This document shows, piece by piece, positions 31,243 through 41,959 of a stretch of 64,000 bases of DNA. Under the pieces are notes generated by a model. That model had not been told where the DNA came from and did not search any database. It worked only from the letters and a program-made list of their open reading frames with translations. This DNA is from Ryuthela nishihirai (lineage: Eukaryota > Arthropoda > Arachnida > Araneae > Heptathelidae): positions 15,852,001-15,916,000 of the forward strand of contig JAWZYU010000001.1 in the NCBI GenBank assembly GCA_038380435.1, read 5' to 3'. Position numbers and translations under genes: made by a program. Each line of letters opens with the position of its first letter. Position 1 is the first letter of the stretch.

Positions 31243-31400
31243 TCAGGGTTTAACTTACCTCTGAGAGGCACTTTTCGCACACAATGGGCTAAATAGCCAG
31301 ATCACAACCATCTCAAATGCTTAGAGAAGATTGAGGATAGAATTAATACTTCACAGGTTTCAGGTCATCCGGTGTGTTCTCTTCACATTGGGCAACCAAT
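31243..31400 (-). repeat. SINE-B, old truncated copy
   Basis: TTTAACTTACCTCTGAGAGGCACTTTTCGCACACAATGGGCTAAAT matches the minus-strand tail of SINE-B; homology fades after 'GTCATCCGGTGTGTTCT'. Confidence 0.75.
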
Positions 31401-32124
31401 AATGCCCTTTTAAATTAGTGCGGAATTCTCATTTTCGGATCATCCAATGTAGTGACCCAGCAGACCTTCCTGATCATAGCCACTAGTGGCGAATGCTCTA
31501 GTGGACAGTCGCTTGCAGAGAAACGAAGGTGCTCGTGGAGGTTTTTAACTCTTGGTGGAAGGTGTATTTTTTCTCTTTTTTATATTACGTCTTGCGCAAG
31601 ATAACGTAAAACATTTCCATTAAATTCAGTCAACAAAGAATTCTGATTGATGTTTTAATGGCCGTTTTGTGGCATCTGAAGCTCTCTTTTCCTTCCACAC
31701 TAGCTGCCTATGTGTGGTGGGGTTTTCTCCAGTTTAGAGCAAAACACTCTGACATGGATGGTGCCTTGACGTGGCGTCAGAGCTTTTCACTAAACCATCT
31801 GGCAGATATCGTTTCAATGTTGCAGTGAGTGTTGTAATCATAAAATTATCTACTCTAAGTTAGCATGTAGTCGAAGGGGAACACGAACTGCAATCCTTCC
31901 AGAAATTCTAGTATGGCAAAAAGAAAAAGAAAATAGGAGATGTTTCCAAAAGCTAAAGTCTGTATTCTTTGCCTATTGATCTACATTAGTGACTTAACTC
32001 AGAACTATAAGAACATTACACCCAAAATATCTGTTCTATTTTATTTCCACTCAACTGAGTTGCGGTGGACAAACTACTATGCCGTGAATCCTCTATCAAT
32101 ATCGATAATATAGTTTAATTTACC
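31401..32124. other. Spacer, no gene seen
   Basis: No frame, inverted repeat or repeat copy that I can support. Confidence 0.4.
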
Positions 32125-32290
32125 AGACCTGGCCCGGATCTAGAAAATAATAAAAGTGGGAGGGGGGGGGGGGGGCAAGTGACTTGATCCAGCAGGAAAA
32201 TGTGGGGCAAGTAGCTGCAATTGCATTGAAGTATAACATTTGCCCTTTCTTCTTAAAGGTCTTTAAAAATTTCTTAAAAATCTATACCTG
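32125..32290 (+). repeat. Repeat family D (GGCCCGGATCTAGAAA)
   Basis: Begins GGCCCGGATCTAGAAAATA, then a G-run and an AAATTTCTTAAAAATC segment. Related copies lie at about 46780-46978 (minus) and 57868-58120 (plus). Non-coding. Confidence 0.6.
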
Positions 32291-32899
32291 TACTAAATAT
32301 ACATACCTATATGTAAAATTACAAAACTTTAAAAATGTTTTGCTCGATTACACTAATGAGCATTCTCAAACGGGAAGATCCTCCTCCCCCAAAACTCATC
32401 CGATAGATCTCTGTAGTAGACTAATTTGAAATGCAAGAGTATCAAAATGTGGCATTTGAAATCAGCAGAAATTATCACAACTCTGTCATTATACAGAGTG
32501 TACGGAATATAACGTAACAAAATTAAATAGCAATTACTCATAAAATAATGAACATATCTTTATACTGGTGATGTTAGAAAGTAAAAAAAATGTGTTAGGG
32601 TTTTTTTATGCAACAACTACATGAGCATAATTCGTTGGCAATATCCAATCGGTAATCGGTCTTAATCAATTCTCTTTGAAGTATATCTGGAATGATGGTG
32701 AAAATGTTGTTAGAGGATCACAAAAGAGGTGATTCGTTTCAACAAAATGTGGTTGGGAGGCTGACTTTTCTCGTCTTATGAAGAACATTCCGCTGAGAGA
32801 ATTTCTCGGGACTTGGATTGGTCTAAATGGGTCTGAATCGTGTAAAATGTTTCAACATCGGCAAAAACTGGATTATTGCTTGAACTTTGGAAAATACTG
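32291..32899. other. Spacer, no gene seen
   Basis: AT-rich with no supported feature. Confidence 0.4.
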
Positions 32900-34144
32900 T
32901 CATGAGGCATACAACCGGCCAGGCCAGCACCTAATGTCCGAACCCGCTTTCTCGTGGTGCAGGCCGTTATTACGTTTCAAAAGAGATACTCTCTTGTGGA
33001 AGTGAACGGAAGTAGATGGTTGCCAGATTAGTGTGGTCTACTGATCTGCACAACTGGCTATTTTTTCTTTTTTTTTCTACCCTGTTGAGGAATCACAGTT
33101 ACCCACACAGGGTCCTGCTGCTGACCATATAAACCTACTGGATTGATATAAGGCTCTGAGCTTCATTATGGATCCTGAATTTGCTGTACTGGTGGGCTTC
33201 TGTGGAGGGAAAATCTTCCGCTGTGTTTCCTGTTTGTTTGTGGGTTGACAGCCCCAAGTAAATAGATTCACAGGATATGTTTACCAGCTGCTGGATAATT
33301 CTGAGCAGAGGTCATCGCAGTCACCTGAACTCTTTGCTTCTATTGGCATCGTCAAATTTAACATTGGAGGAAGTCTTCTAGTGTGTATGGCTTCAGCCTT
33401 TAGTGGTGGGGGAAGGGGTCTTTGCCCCATTTTCTGCGATTAGGGGATGTTTGATATTGTCGGCATTCCCTCTCTCAAACAAAATTTCTTTAAACATCCC
33501 ACTAACCATTTTCTCTCCATAGGTAGTTGGAATGTGAGGACTCTGCACAGAGCTTATTCTCTTGATGTCCTCACACAAGAATTCCACCTTTATAATTAAG
33601 ATATTCGCTTGCATAAAACCAGATGGACAGATAAAGGTGAGATTTTTAAAAATAACCTTAAATTTCTCTTTTCAGGGAGGGAAGATTAAACTCATCTTCG
33701 AGGCGTAGGTTTGCTTCTCAGCAGATAGGTAGTGATGCTCCTCTACGATATGAGTGCATTAATGAAAGGTTTCTTACACCAAAATTTCAGGCAAGCATTA
33801 AAGACTTGAATGTTATCTGTTGTTATGTCCCCACTACGGATGCTGATGAGGATAAGAAAGATAGGTTTTACGGACAACTTCAGGATATTTTGAATTCTGT
33901 CAAGAAAGGAGATATTACCCTTCTTCTAGGTGACTTCAACGCCAAAGTTGGTACTGACTCTGACCTTCGGGGAGGAGTGATGGGCCCTTTTGGTATTGGT
34001 AGCTGCAATGGCAATGGACAACGTCTCCTACAGGAAAGTAAACTCAATGGTTTTAGAATAACTAACACTTATTACAAACACCGCGACAACATAAGTACAC
34101 ATGGGTTTCACCTGATCGCCTGCATAAGAATATATTTCATTATA
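32900..34144 (+). mobile_element. RTE-like LINE, copy 2 (5' region and endonuclease)
   Basis: Includes the 5' region shared with copy 3 (GGCCAGCACCTAATGTCCGA near 32921, TTTCAAAAGAGATACTCTC), the untranslated segment seen in the 360-bp derivative, and the endonuclease start ('WNVRTL' near 33530). Homology stops at about 34142, where a DD41D element begins with TA. The RT half is missing from the window. Confidence 0.85.
33806..34141 (+). pseudogene. LINE endonuclease domain, copy 2
   Basis: Same domain as 11713-12114: 'NVICCYVPT', 'LLLGDFNAKVGTDSDL', 'NGNGQRLL'. Upstream the N-terminal part (33520-33800) is recognisable but has stops, including one where copy 3 reads the 'LGLQETRW' segment. 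After about codon 100 the frame departs from the LINE and runs into the DD41D transposon, so the rest of the 156-codon frame is not LINE protein. Confidence 0.85.
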
Positions 34145-34211
34145 CAGGGTGTCAATAAAGTCTCTTTACAATTTAAAGAATTTATTAAAAAATCAAATGA
34201 CAAGATAAATA

Positions 34212-34380
34212 TTTGGAAATTATTAAATAAAATGAATAAATACCCCCTCAAGCAGCTGCTTGCCACAGAGGTCTGACAGGAGCCTGTCAGTTTATATTCC
34301 CCAGTAGAAGGTCTGAGAGGATAGCAGGACCTCAGCAGAAAAACAACACAAACGTCCATTCCTTATTCAGGGCTCGAACC
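34212..34380 (-). repeat. SINE-A inserted in the DD41D element
   Basis: Reverse-complement SINE-A with AAATGAATAAATA tail at left. The head stops at the B box (GGCTCGAACCC), so the A box is absent. Confidence 0.88.
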
Positions 34381-34421
34381 CACAAAAAAGAGAAGTAGAT
34401 ATAGAAGTTTTTTTCCATCAT

Positions 34422-34945
34422 TTAATACACCTCTATGTGGGCACCATTAGTTGCACGAAGCACATCAAGATGGTACTCGATTTCTTGCCATGTTCGCTGT
34501 AGCATAGCCTCATCAATGGTGGCAATGGCATCTGTGATCTTTTGCTTTAGGTCAGTGATGTCCCGTATCTTTGTTCGATACACGATATCTTTAACATAAC
34601 CCATAGAAAGAAGTCCAGGGGAGTGATATCTGGTGAACGAGGTGGCCGGGGAATTGGGCCATCCCTTCCAATCCACAGGTCTGGAAATGTTTGATTTAGG
34701 AACCCACGGACTTGCAGTCCCCAATGTGGTGGTGCACCATCTTGCTGAAAATGATGGTTGGTTGAAGGTCATCTAGTTGTGGTGCCACATATTCAGTCAA
34801 AAGGTCAAAGTAAACATTTGCAGTAATTGATGCCTCGTTGAAGAAAAATGGACCAAGGATTCGATTGCACATGATCCCACACCACACATTATAAGGGTTG
34901 AAAATAAAGGTAGTATCATCATTTCTCTCGTCGCTGGCAGCGCGT
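34422..34945 (-). pseudogene. DD41D transposase C-terminal half, frameshifted
   Basis: Two overlapping minus frames (34696-34887 and 34422-34772) together cover the catalytic C-terminal half. Readable blocks: 'VWCGIMCNRILGPFFF', 'YVAPQLDDLQPTIIF', then in the next frame 'APPHWGLQVRGFLNQ' style sequence, 'PRSPDITPLDFF' and 'DGAHIEVY'-like end residues. Counting from the aspartate before G-A-P-P-H to the one in 'PLDFF' gives 41 residues between, as in the intact element at 36982. Sequence identity between them is low, so they are separate lineages. The first aspartate and the DNA-binding domain are missing. Confidence 0.78.
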
Positions 34946-35016
34946 AAAGTTCGGTCTGCAAAATATGTGCATTGTAGTTATGTCGCTAAGGGAAAAAATT
35001 TTATATTTTCACAAAG

Positions 35017-35945
35017 ATGCAGCTAGGGGACGACACGGAAAAATATTCATGCAGATTTATCACAAATATATTGGAATCGTTCCTGTTCATATGTCACTGT
35101 TACGGGATGGATGCGCAAATTCAGAGAAGGATGGCGGAGCTTCGATCTCCCTCTTACAGGAAGAGCGAAGAAGGCCGTGAACGAGAGCGTATCGATTGGC
35201 AGTGTGGAAACAATTATTCATCAACATTTAAAACTGAGAAAAATATGCGCCAAATGGGTATCCCACAAACTGACAGGACAGCAAAAAACGGCTAGAGTCG
35301 ACTCATTCAAGGATATTCTGGCAATGTTTGAACCTAGTGGCCCCAACCGATTAACAGATTTTGTCACAGGTGATGAACGTGGTTATATTATTATACATCT
35401 TCAGAAAGATCGACAACTATGCTTGGGTTGCGGAAGATGAACCGCTTTCCCAAATCCTCCGGCAAGACTTTCGTTCAAGAAAGAGGATGGTCACAATTTT
35501 TTTCTATTCCCGAGGAGTGGTAGCCGTGGATACTTTACCTGAAAAAAGAATTATAAATAGCTAATACTACACCAACATTGTTTAGGTAAAATTGTTAACG
35601 AGATGAAGGAGCAGCACCCAACAATAGGCATATCAAGGGTTCTTCTTTATGACAATAAAGAATGCTCAGCTCACAAAACCCGGCAAGTTACGGCGTATCT
35701 AGAGTAAGAAAAAGAATCAAACTAAAAAAAAGCCAATTCTGCATATTCACCAATCTCGCACCATGCGATTTTTGTTTTTTTTTTCCAAAATTAAAAAGCG
35801 CTGCTGATAAAGATTTTTCAATACCTTTCAAAATGCGTTCGTTCAGAGTTGCAGTGTATTCCCCAACAGGAGTACCGCCAAGAGTTAGAGAATTGGGCTA
35901 GACGTCTGCAACTATGCATAAATAATGGAAGAGAGCACTTTGAAG
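35017..35945 (+). pseudogene. mariner transposase relic
   Basis: A chain of broken frames matching mariner transposases in order: 'GWMRKFREGWRSF' (35108), 'HQHLKLRKICAKWV' (35220), 'ILAMFEPSGPNRLTDFVTGDE' around the first catalytic aspartate (35316-35375), 'WVAEDEPLSQILRQDFRSRKRM' (35427), 'VAVDTLPEK' (35520) and 'LAPCDFCFF', containing the last catalytic residue (35757). Several frameshifts and a mangled middle show it is dead. No TIR was found at either end. It abuts the truncated DD41D element on the left. Confidence 0.85.
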
Positions 35946-36169
35946 GACAGTAAAAGCTTTGTTGAGGTAAGAGTGCAATGGATTTGTTCTGAATATGAAT
36001 GTCGCGAGCTTATCGAGAGCCCCTCGTGGAGACGAAAATTCTAAAGTTTATAATAGAATGAATATATCAATTAATTCATAGAAATTAGCAGAAACGTTTA
36101 TAACTAGAAATCAAACAGTGTCTTTGTCACCTCTTGATTTCTAGCCCATCACCCCGACGCCTATTTGAC

Positions 36170-36540
36170 CTCGATTGACCTCGATTGACCTTCCCATTGC
36201 TGAGTTCTAATACCGGAAATAGCCATATTCACCAATTATTAACTCTCCAGCACGAGTATATTGGGATTTGACCTTTGATCTGAAAGGACCCACCTCATCC
36301 AAAATTGGCATAATTTCTGAGATATACAACTCAAAATACCCCAGCATCATTGTTATCCCTCTACCATAAGTAGGTCTATATTTGACCTTTGACCTAGAAA
36401 GGCCCATTGCAACTAAAATTCAACATTTCCGATATCTACTACTCGAAATACCACGGATCAAAGTTCTGGCTCTCTAGCATCGATTGATCTAAATTTGATA
36501 TTTGATCAAGAAGGAGCCTTGGAATCCAAAAATTCTTAAC
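36170..36540 (+). repeat. Diverged ~113-bp tandem repeat (TTTGACCTTTGA)
   Basis: TTTGACCTTTGATCT (~36267), TTTGACCTTTGACCT (~36381) and TTTGATATTTGATCA (~36493) are evenly spaced, with shared downstream 'GAAAGGCCCA' and 'ATATCTACTACTCGAAATACC'-like segments. Three recognisable units. Confidence 0.65.
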
Positions 36541-36861
36541 TACCCCAGGACACTAATTTTCAAGCTTCTAGAACTGATATATAATGTTTGATTTCTCTGT
36601 GGTCTCTATTTCATCTTGAAGGACACGCCGGATATCAAATTTTGGATTTATCCTGAAACCTAAAATCTGGATTACCCCTAGGCGCAAATATTCGGAGTTT
36701 TACCGTTTCTGCGTCATAGTTAGAATTAACGTGATCCCCTGTCAGTCAGCCGTGAATCACTCATAATCGTATATATACAGGGTGATTCAGAATTCATCAT
36801 CAATATTTAGTGGGGAGGAAGGGAATAAGAAAAGAAAGAGATTTCACATAGGAAAGTATGG

Positions 36862-36977
36862 GGGCAGACGAACGCATGGTGGTGTAGAGGGCGCTGTGTG
36901 TACACACCTCTCATACAGAAGCACAGCTGTTTGACGCGTGCAGTCAGTTGTCATTTGACAAGGTGAATTTGCAGAAG
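36862..36977 (+). promoter_or_regulatory. 5' leader of the DD41D transposase gene
   Basis: About 120 bp between the left TIR and the start codon. No clear TATA box; any promoter probably lies in the TIR or here. Confidence 0.3.
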
Positions 36978-36981
36978 TAAC

Positions 36982-38058
36982 ATGAACCGGTATACGTGGA
37001 ATGAATGTGCAGATATGCATGTAACTTACGGTGCGGCAGGAGAAAGATGTCTTCGAGCCAGGCAATTGTATGCAGCGCGCTTCCCAAACCGCCGTGTGCC
37101 ACAGCATCAAATGTTTTCAGGTATTCATCGCCAATTGCGTGAAACAGGATCGTTTGCTGCTAGTAATGTTAATCGAGGGAGGCGCAGATCGGCACGGCCA
37201 GTAGCAGTAGAGGAAGCTGTCCTACAGGAAATCGAGGAACAACCTGGTGCTAGCACACGAGGTATGGCTAGGCAGTTTGGAATTTCGCAAGCAACAGCGT
37301 GGCGGATATTACACGATGAAGGGTTACATCCGTTTCATCTGCAAAGAGTGCAATTATTGGCAGCAGACGACCATCCGAAGCGTGTTATTTTTTGTCAGTG
37401 GTTCATGCAGAGAACAGCCGTTGATCCCAATTTCCCAACGTATGTTCTTTTCACCGATGAGGCGTTGTTCACTCGAGAGGGTGTCTTCAACACACACAAT
37501 TGGCATGTGTGGGCTCATCAGAAACCACACGGTACAAGACCTGGAGCTGCGCAACAACGTTTTGCTGTCAATGTGTGGACTGGGATTGTCGGTGACTGTT
37601 TGTTGGGCCCGTATTTACTACCATCCCGTTTGGACGGTGCCAAGTACCTAACATTTCTTCAGACTGTGTTACCGGATCTTCTGAACGAGGTTCCTGATGG
37701 TAGTCTCCGGCGAATGTGGTTCCAGCATGACGGCGCTCCTGCACATTTCGCAAATGCTGTGCGTGCTTACCTACGCAAACAGTTTGGTGGTCAATGGATT
37801 GGCCGGGGTGGACCGGTTTCTTGGCCACCACGTTCACCGGATTTATCTCCAATCGATTTCTTTGTATGGGGTGCTATGAAAAACATGGTGTACGAGACCC
37901 CTGTTGATAGTGCTATGGATCTTGTAGCACGCATATCAGTTGCTGCCTCAAACATCCGGGAAATGCCAGGCATCTTCCACAAGGTCCGGCTGTCCATGCA
38001 ACGCCGTTGTGAGTCATGCATTCTAGCACATGGTCGGCAGTTCGAGCACCTCTTGTAA
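36982..38058 (+). CDS. DD41D Tc1/mariner-family transposase, intact
   Basis: 358 codons, ATG to TAA. It would cut out and reinsert the surrounding element at TA sites in the nucleus. Residues 1-60 form an N-terminal helix-turn-helix of the DUF4817 type ('YGAAGERCLRARQLYAARFP', 'RQLRETGSF'), followed by a basic GRRR stretch (66-69). Residues 91-110 ('STRGMARQFGISQATAWRIL') form a second helix-turn-helix. The catalytic triad is D159 (FTDE), D250 (QHDGAPAH) and D292 (SPIDFF), with 41 residues between the last two, hence DD41D. Length fits Tc1/mariner transposases (~340-360). The ATG lies 204 bp inside the left TIR edge and the stop about 210 bp from the right edge, symmetrical as in active elements. 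No internal stop or missing key residue. Related broken copies are at 6370-6591 and 34422-34945. Confidence 0.95.
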   Translation: MNRYTWNECADMHVTYGAAGERCLRARQLYAARFPNRRVPQHQMFSGIHRQLRETGSFAASNVNRGRRRSARPVAVEEAVLQEIEEQPGASTRGMARQFGISQATAWRILHDEGLHPFHLQRVQLLAADDHPKRVIFCQWFMQRTAVDPNFPTYVLFTDEALFTREGVFNTHNWHVWAHQKPHGTRPGAAQQRFAVNVWTGIVGDCLLGPYLLPSRLDGAKYLTFLQTVLPDLLNEVPDGSLRRMWFQHDGAPAHFANAVRAYLRKQFGGQWIGRGGPVSWPPRSPDLSPIDFFVWGAMKNMVYETPVDSAMDLVARISVAASNIREMPGIFHKVRLSMQRRCESCILAHGRQFEHLL

Positions 38059-38271
38059 GTCTGTACAACCAATGCAAAGAAATGTTACATGTAAGATAAT
38101 AAATGTTTTTTCCTTACCACTTCCTTCTTATGTGTTCTTTCCATCATTGAACTGGGGTCATTTTGCCCTACTACATGGCATATGCGCCCATGCTTTCCTA
38201 TGTGAAATCTCCTTCGTTTCTTATTACCTACCTCCCCACCAAATATTGATGATGAATTCCGAATCACCCTG

Positions 38272-38611
38272 TATATTAGATGTTGGGGTGGTTAAAATGC
38301 AATTAGGCAAGTGCATAGAAAGGAATGGATTGCAAAATGGAAAGGAAGGTGTTTTTAATGTTGTTGTGTTACCAAAGTAAGCATTTGCATCGTCTGTACA
38401 AGACTACCTCACCTCTCAAGTAGATGGCTATGAGTTGATTAAAAGTTTTTTTTCTCATTTCAGGAAGATATCATGCTTTGTACATAAAAAAAGGAGATAT
38501 ATTTCTGAGTATCTTTCGAAGTGGGGTTTGCAACACTTTTTCTTTTATACTGCTATAAAACGAAGTTATGTCACTTTGTTTAACAAAATGTGATTGAGTG
38601 TTACTGTTGCT
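38272..38611. other. Spacer, no gene seen
   Basis: No frame or repeat copy supported. Confidence 0.4.
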
Positions 38612-38800
38612 TAAAATAATTTAGCTCCGAAGAGACTGCTAGCAACTGAGATCTTAGAGAAGTCGGTCAATATAATACGGTATAGAAAAGATCTCTGAGA
38701 AAGGCGAGACCTCAGAAGAAATATAACACAAAAAACATCGATGCCTTGTCCGCAGGAGCTCGAACCCAGATATCTTTGATCTGTATTCAAGCATCCTATT
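38612..38800 (-). repeat. SINE-A, very old copy
   Basis: Only landmarks remain: GACCTCAGAAGAAATATAACAC, GATGCCTTGTCCGCAGGAGCTCGAACCCAGAT and TTTGATCTGTATTCAAGC, in the order and orientation of a minus-strand SINE-A. Confidence 0.7.
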
Positions 38801-39647
38801 GGTAATAAATTGACAGTAGGCACCACTAAACAGTTCTTAATCTCTACGTGGAAGTCTTTTACATTTAATTTTTATGAAGGTTAATTCATGATTTTTATAC
38901 AGCAACCTTTCGTATTTGGTCCTAAGTTGCACAAAGAGAGAAATATCCATGGTAATAAAATATTCTGATCATTTTTGTCTGTTAATTTAAACATCATGCT
39001 AAGTTCGAAATTATATTTAAAAACTTCATTCTATTTATATAGTGCTGCAATTCACCAAAATTGTACTCTGCTCGTATTCAATACTTTAAAACGTCTGAAT
39101 GTATCTACTAATGTCAGTTTACAATATGTGTTTTTTACAATCTGTAGAGAAGAAAAAAAATGGGAATATATTCCTTTTCAGTGAGAAATATGCCCCATCT
39201 AGTTTATATGTATTTCAAGTAAATGTGCATCTAAAGGAATACAGTACAAAAGATGAAATAAATTGAAATGCCTTTATTATTATTTGCTATTTAAATATCT
39301 TTCCTGAAGCTGCTTTCGCTTCTGACAACAAAAGATGAGTCTGAGCATTTTATTCTTTCTATAGTGAATGTTTGCTGGAATACCAAATTCGTGATGAAAA
39401 ATAAATAATCTTTCAGATACCATATCTCAGGTATGAACCTAGAATTTAGTTTAGGGGGTGATAATTTGTTTTCTGGGGGATTTCAGAACAAGACTTGAGT
39501 AGGGTTTCCCAATACTAAAATTTTCCACCGAAGAGTAGAGGTTAAAAGGTTCTATATGAACTAAACTTTTATAGTTGTTTCTTAAATATACTTTTAGTGT
39601 CGGACATATACTATGGGGCTAAAATGAAATTATATAAAGACAACTGT
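38801..39647. other. AT-rich spacer, no gene seen
   Basis: No supported feature. Confidence 0.4.
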
Positions 39648-39690
39648 TCAGCTGCTTGAGGGGGTATTTATTTATTTATTTATTTGGATT
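39648..39690 (+). repeat. SINE-A 3' end only
   Basis: CAGCTGCTTGAGGGGGTATT followed by four TTTA repeats: the last ~40 bp of SINE-A, an extreme 5' truncation. Confidence 0.8.
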
Positions 39691-40236
39691 TCAAAGCAGG
39701 TAGCCTAATTTGAAATATCGTATAAGACGACGAGATTTTTCAGGAAGTGGGGTACGAACATCCTTTCCCACACCGGGTACATACCTGAAAGTTCTGGTGC
39801 CTATTTATTTAATTATTAGCATAAAATATCGTGCACGGAGATAATAATTTTATATGTGTTTGCTATACAATTTCGTTGAAAGGATAAATAAAGGTAAGTG
39901 CATATTTTTTTTAATCAAAATTAGAGTGAGAGCGCTGCCGAGACAATTTCGTTTGCTATCTCGCACACAGATGTTGGGACTTGTTTGTGGTCGGCATTAT
40001 CGGTTTCTCAGGCTGCTAATCCGCCATTTTACAGAACAATAAACAAAGAAAGAAATGTTTTGATCGTTGCATAAAATTGAGAGGATTAATGATCGACGTC
40101 ATTAGCAAGCAGAAGAAATGTTTTCTGACATTCTCTCCCTTGGGAAATTCCCTAATAAATTCTCTAGAGTTTCACATAATAATTCGCTGATTACCGGACT
40201 CATAACGTTACTCTTTCTGAATGAGTCCCTTTAATC
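39691..40236. other. Spacer, no gene seen
   Basis: No supported feature. Confidence 0.4.
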
Positions 40237-40763
40237 AGAGGTTCACAAACTTATTTGTCTTACCGCCCCCTTTTCAGAAAAAAAATTTATCAGCGCCCCC
40301 CTGGATTTGTTGGAAAGTTGTTCTTTAAGCGAACGTTGTAAGCCCCTCTGGAAAGTTCTTTAAGCGAACAAACAGAAAGATGCAGTGACAAATTTGCGTT
40401 TTTTATGTATCTATACTTCTACCTAAGTCCTACAACATAGCAAAGAAAGTTGTTGTTGTAAATAAGACACCTTGAAGCTTGAAATTATAAATTTTTTTGT
40501 TAAAAACAACCATAGTAACATAACAATGAAGATAACGAAGGATAATTTTATGTGTTTATTTGGAAAATAAAGTAATCACTTACGACTTTAACTCTATGTT
40601 ACACAACAGATGAAACACGTACCAACTGGTTTTCATTTTTTATCTTCCCTTCTTTCTTATGCTTTCACCGCCCCCCAATTGCACCCGAGTCTACTACCGA
40701 CACCCTGGATCGTTTCAGCGCCCCCCCCCCCAGGGGGCGGTATCGCCCACTTTGGAAGCATTG
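40237..40763. mobile_element. hAT-like non-autonomous element
   Basis: The left end (AGAGGTTCACAAACTTA) and the inverse of the right end (CAATGCTTCCAAAGTGGG) have the loose CAGnGnTTCnCAAA form of hAT termini. Both are followed inward by ACCGCCCCC-type sequence, giving long imperfect inverted ends. Flanks ctttaatc and ctttagac could be an eroded 8-bp duplication. No transposase. Confidence 0.5.
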
Positions 40764-40974
40764 CTTTAGACATTCACGATGGTCCCAACAGAATGCATTA
40801 TGAAGGTTTTTTAAGTGTCTTTATAAAGAGGTGAGATGCCGTAAACAGAATTGCTTTCCCGTGTTTTTCCCTATTTTAGGGTTGCCTACGTTCAGATAGC
40901 ACTCCTCTCTACTTCTTTCCATCTATTTTATTTTTCTCTCGAAAATTGCCCTTCCTTAGCACCCTTTCACACCA

Positions 40975-41300
40975 TTATGGAAAATATTCAGTGTTTCAGT
41001 CAACCATGTGACAGCAAAACCATTCCCAGTTCACAGTTTCAAAAGTTGCTTCTGGCGACTTGTGTCGCTTTGATTTTGAGCTTGCCAAAATAACTTCTAA
41101 TAATGATATAGTAGTGCCAATATTCAAAACAGCAATACATTTATCATCATTGCAAACAATGGGAGCATAATTAACCAAATTAATCATATCGTCCCTGAAA
41201 TGCACAGTTCACTAAGCCATGGCAGAATTTTTTATCTTCTATAACTTTCCCATTTTTATTTCTAAGTCGCTGACTACTATTCACTTTTCTTCCTATCAAA
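40975..41300 (-). pseudogene. RTE-like LINE fragment, old
   Basis: Minus translation 'MHFRDDMINLVNYAPIVCNDDKCIAVLNIGT', then 'EVILASSKSKRHKSP', follows the linker just before the RT in copy 1 ('HFSDVLNNVVSSTPIVCNDD...HKSP'). Beyond that it matches at nucleotide level only. More diverged than the four main copies. Confidence 0.8.
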
Positions 41301-41756
41301 TATCTGTTTTCCGCTACAAATATATATTGTTGTATTGTCTAGCGGCGTTCTCTGTTTAGTTAATCAGGATATAAAGCAGATTCATATCAACTTCCAAATG
41401 GTTCCTTGGATATCTATTAAGCTCTCTGCAATCAAAGAGCGGTAGGCTTTAGATTTATCTTTCCGACACTCCTTTATATCAGAAATAAACCGCATTTCTT
41501 TCACTTTTAAATGACTCTATTCCAATGACATAGCAAGATAATGTTGGACTCTGGTGCGAGACTTCATTACCCGGCTATTTCCCCTAATTAAAAAAGTAGC
41601 TTTTGAAAAAAAATTAAGCTACGACACCGACTCTATCACTAAGGCCTTTTTACCTGGAATACACTACTGATTTCAATATTAATAGAATAAAATGACCCGT
41701 TCTTTTTCAAACTCAGGTATACGTGAAACATTTTTATCTTAACCACTGAACAACGT
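41301..41756. other. Spacer, no gene seen
   Basis: The left edge may be further decayed LINE. Nothing else supported. Confidence 0.4.
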
Positions 41757-41882
41757 ACACCGAAGAGTCAAAACGTTATGATCACCTGCCTAATATGATA
41801 TTCGTCTTCCAAGTGCCGCCAAAACAGCTCTTACCTGGTGAGTCATGGAAGCTAAAAGATTTTTAAATATGTCTTGTGGTAT
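41757..41882 (+). repeat. Short repeat fragment (ATGATCACCTGCCTAATAT type)
   Basis: TACACCGAAGAGTCAAAACG, ATCACCTGCCTAATATGATA, GTGCCGCCAAAACAGCTCTT and a CATGGA...TCTTGTGGTATTTGG end resemble, from memory, a short DNA-transposon repeat seen in several animal groups. Only one end is present; the LINE copy 3 tail abuts it. Confidence 0.4.
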
Positions 41883-41959
41883 TTGGTCATCATCATCATC
41901 ACCATCCTCAAGCAGATATGGACTACGGAGGTCCAACCAGACCGTGCAGTTTAATTCTC

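Larger units (their letters stand above)
34145..34948 (-). mobile_element. DD41D element, second lineage, truncated
   Basis: Starts CAGGGTGTCAATAAAGTCTC after a TA at 34143-34144, within LINE copy 2. The transposase C-terminal half follows on the minus strand, after an inserted SINE-A (34212-34380). The other TIR is missing: homology ends near 34948, where an unrelated mariner relic takes over. Confidence 0.8.
36778..38271 (+). mobile_element. Complete DD41D Tc1/mariner transposon (1494 bp)
   Basis: TIRs of about 85 bp, CAGGGTGATTCAGAATTCAT at the left and its near-exact inverse at the right, with the match continuing through ATTTCACATAGGAAAG. TA target duplications lie at 36776-36777 and 38272-38273. 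It encodes one intact transposase. High TIR identity and an open frame suggest recent activity. Confidence 0.95.

Noticed and set aside
37247..37852. ORFs in other frames across the intact transposase
   Set aside because: Shadows of the 358-codon transposase, which alone shows domain structure.
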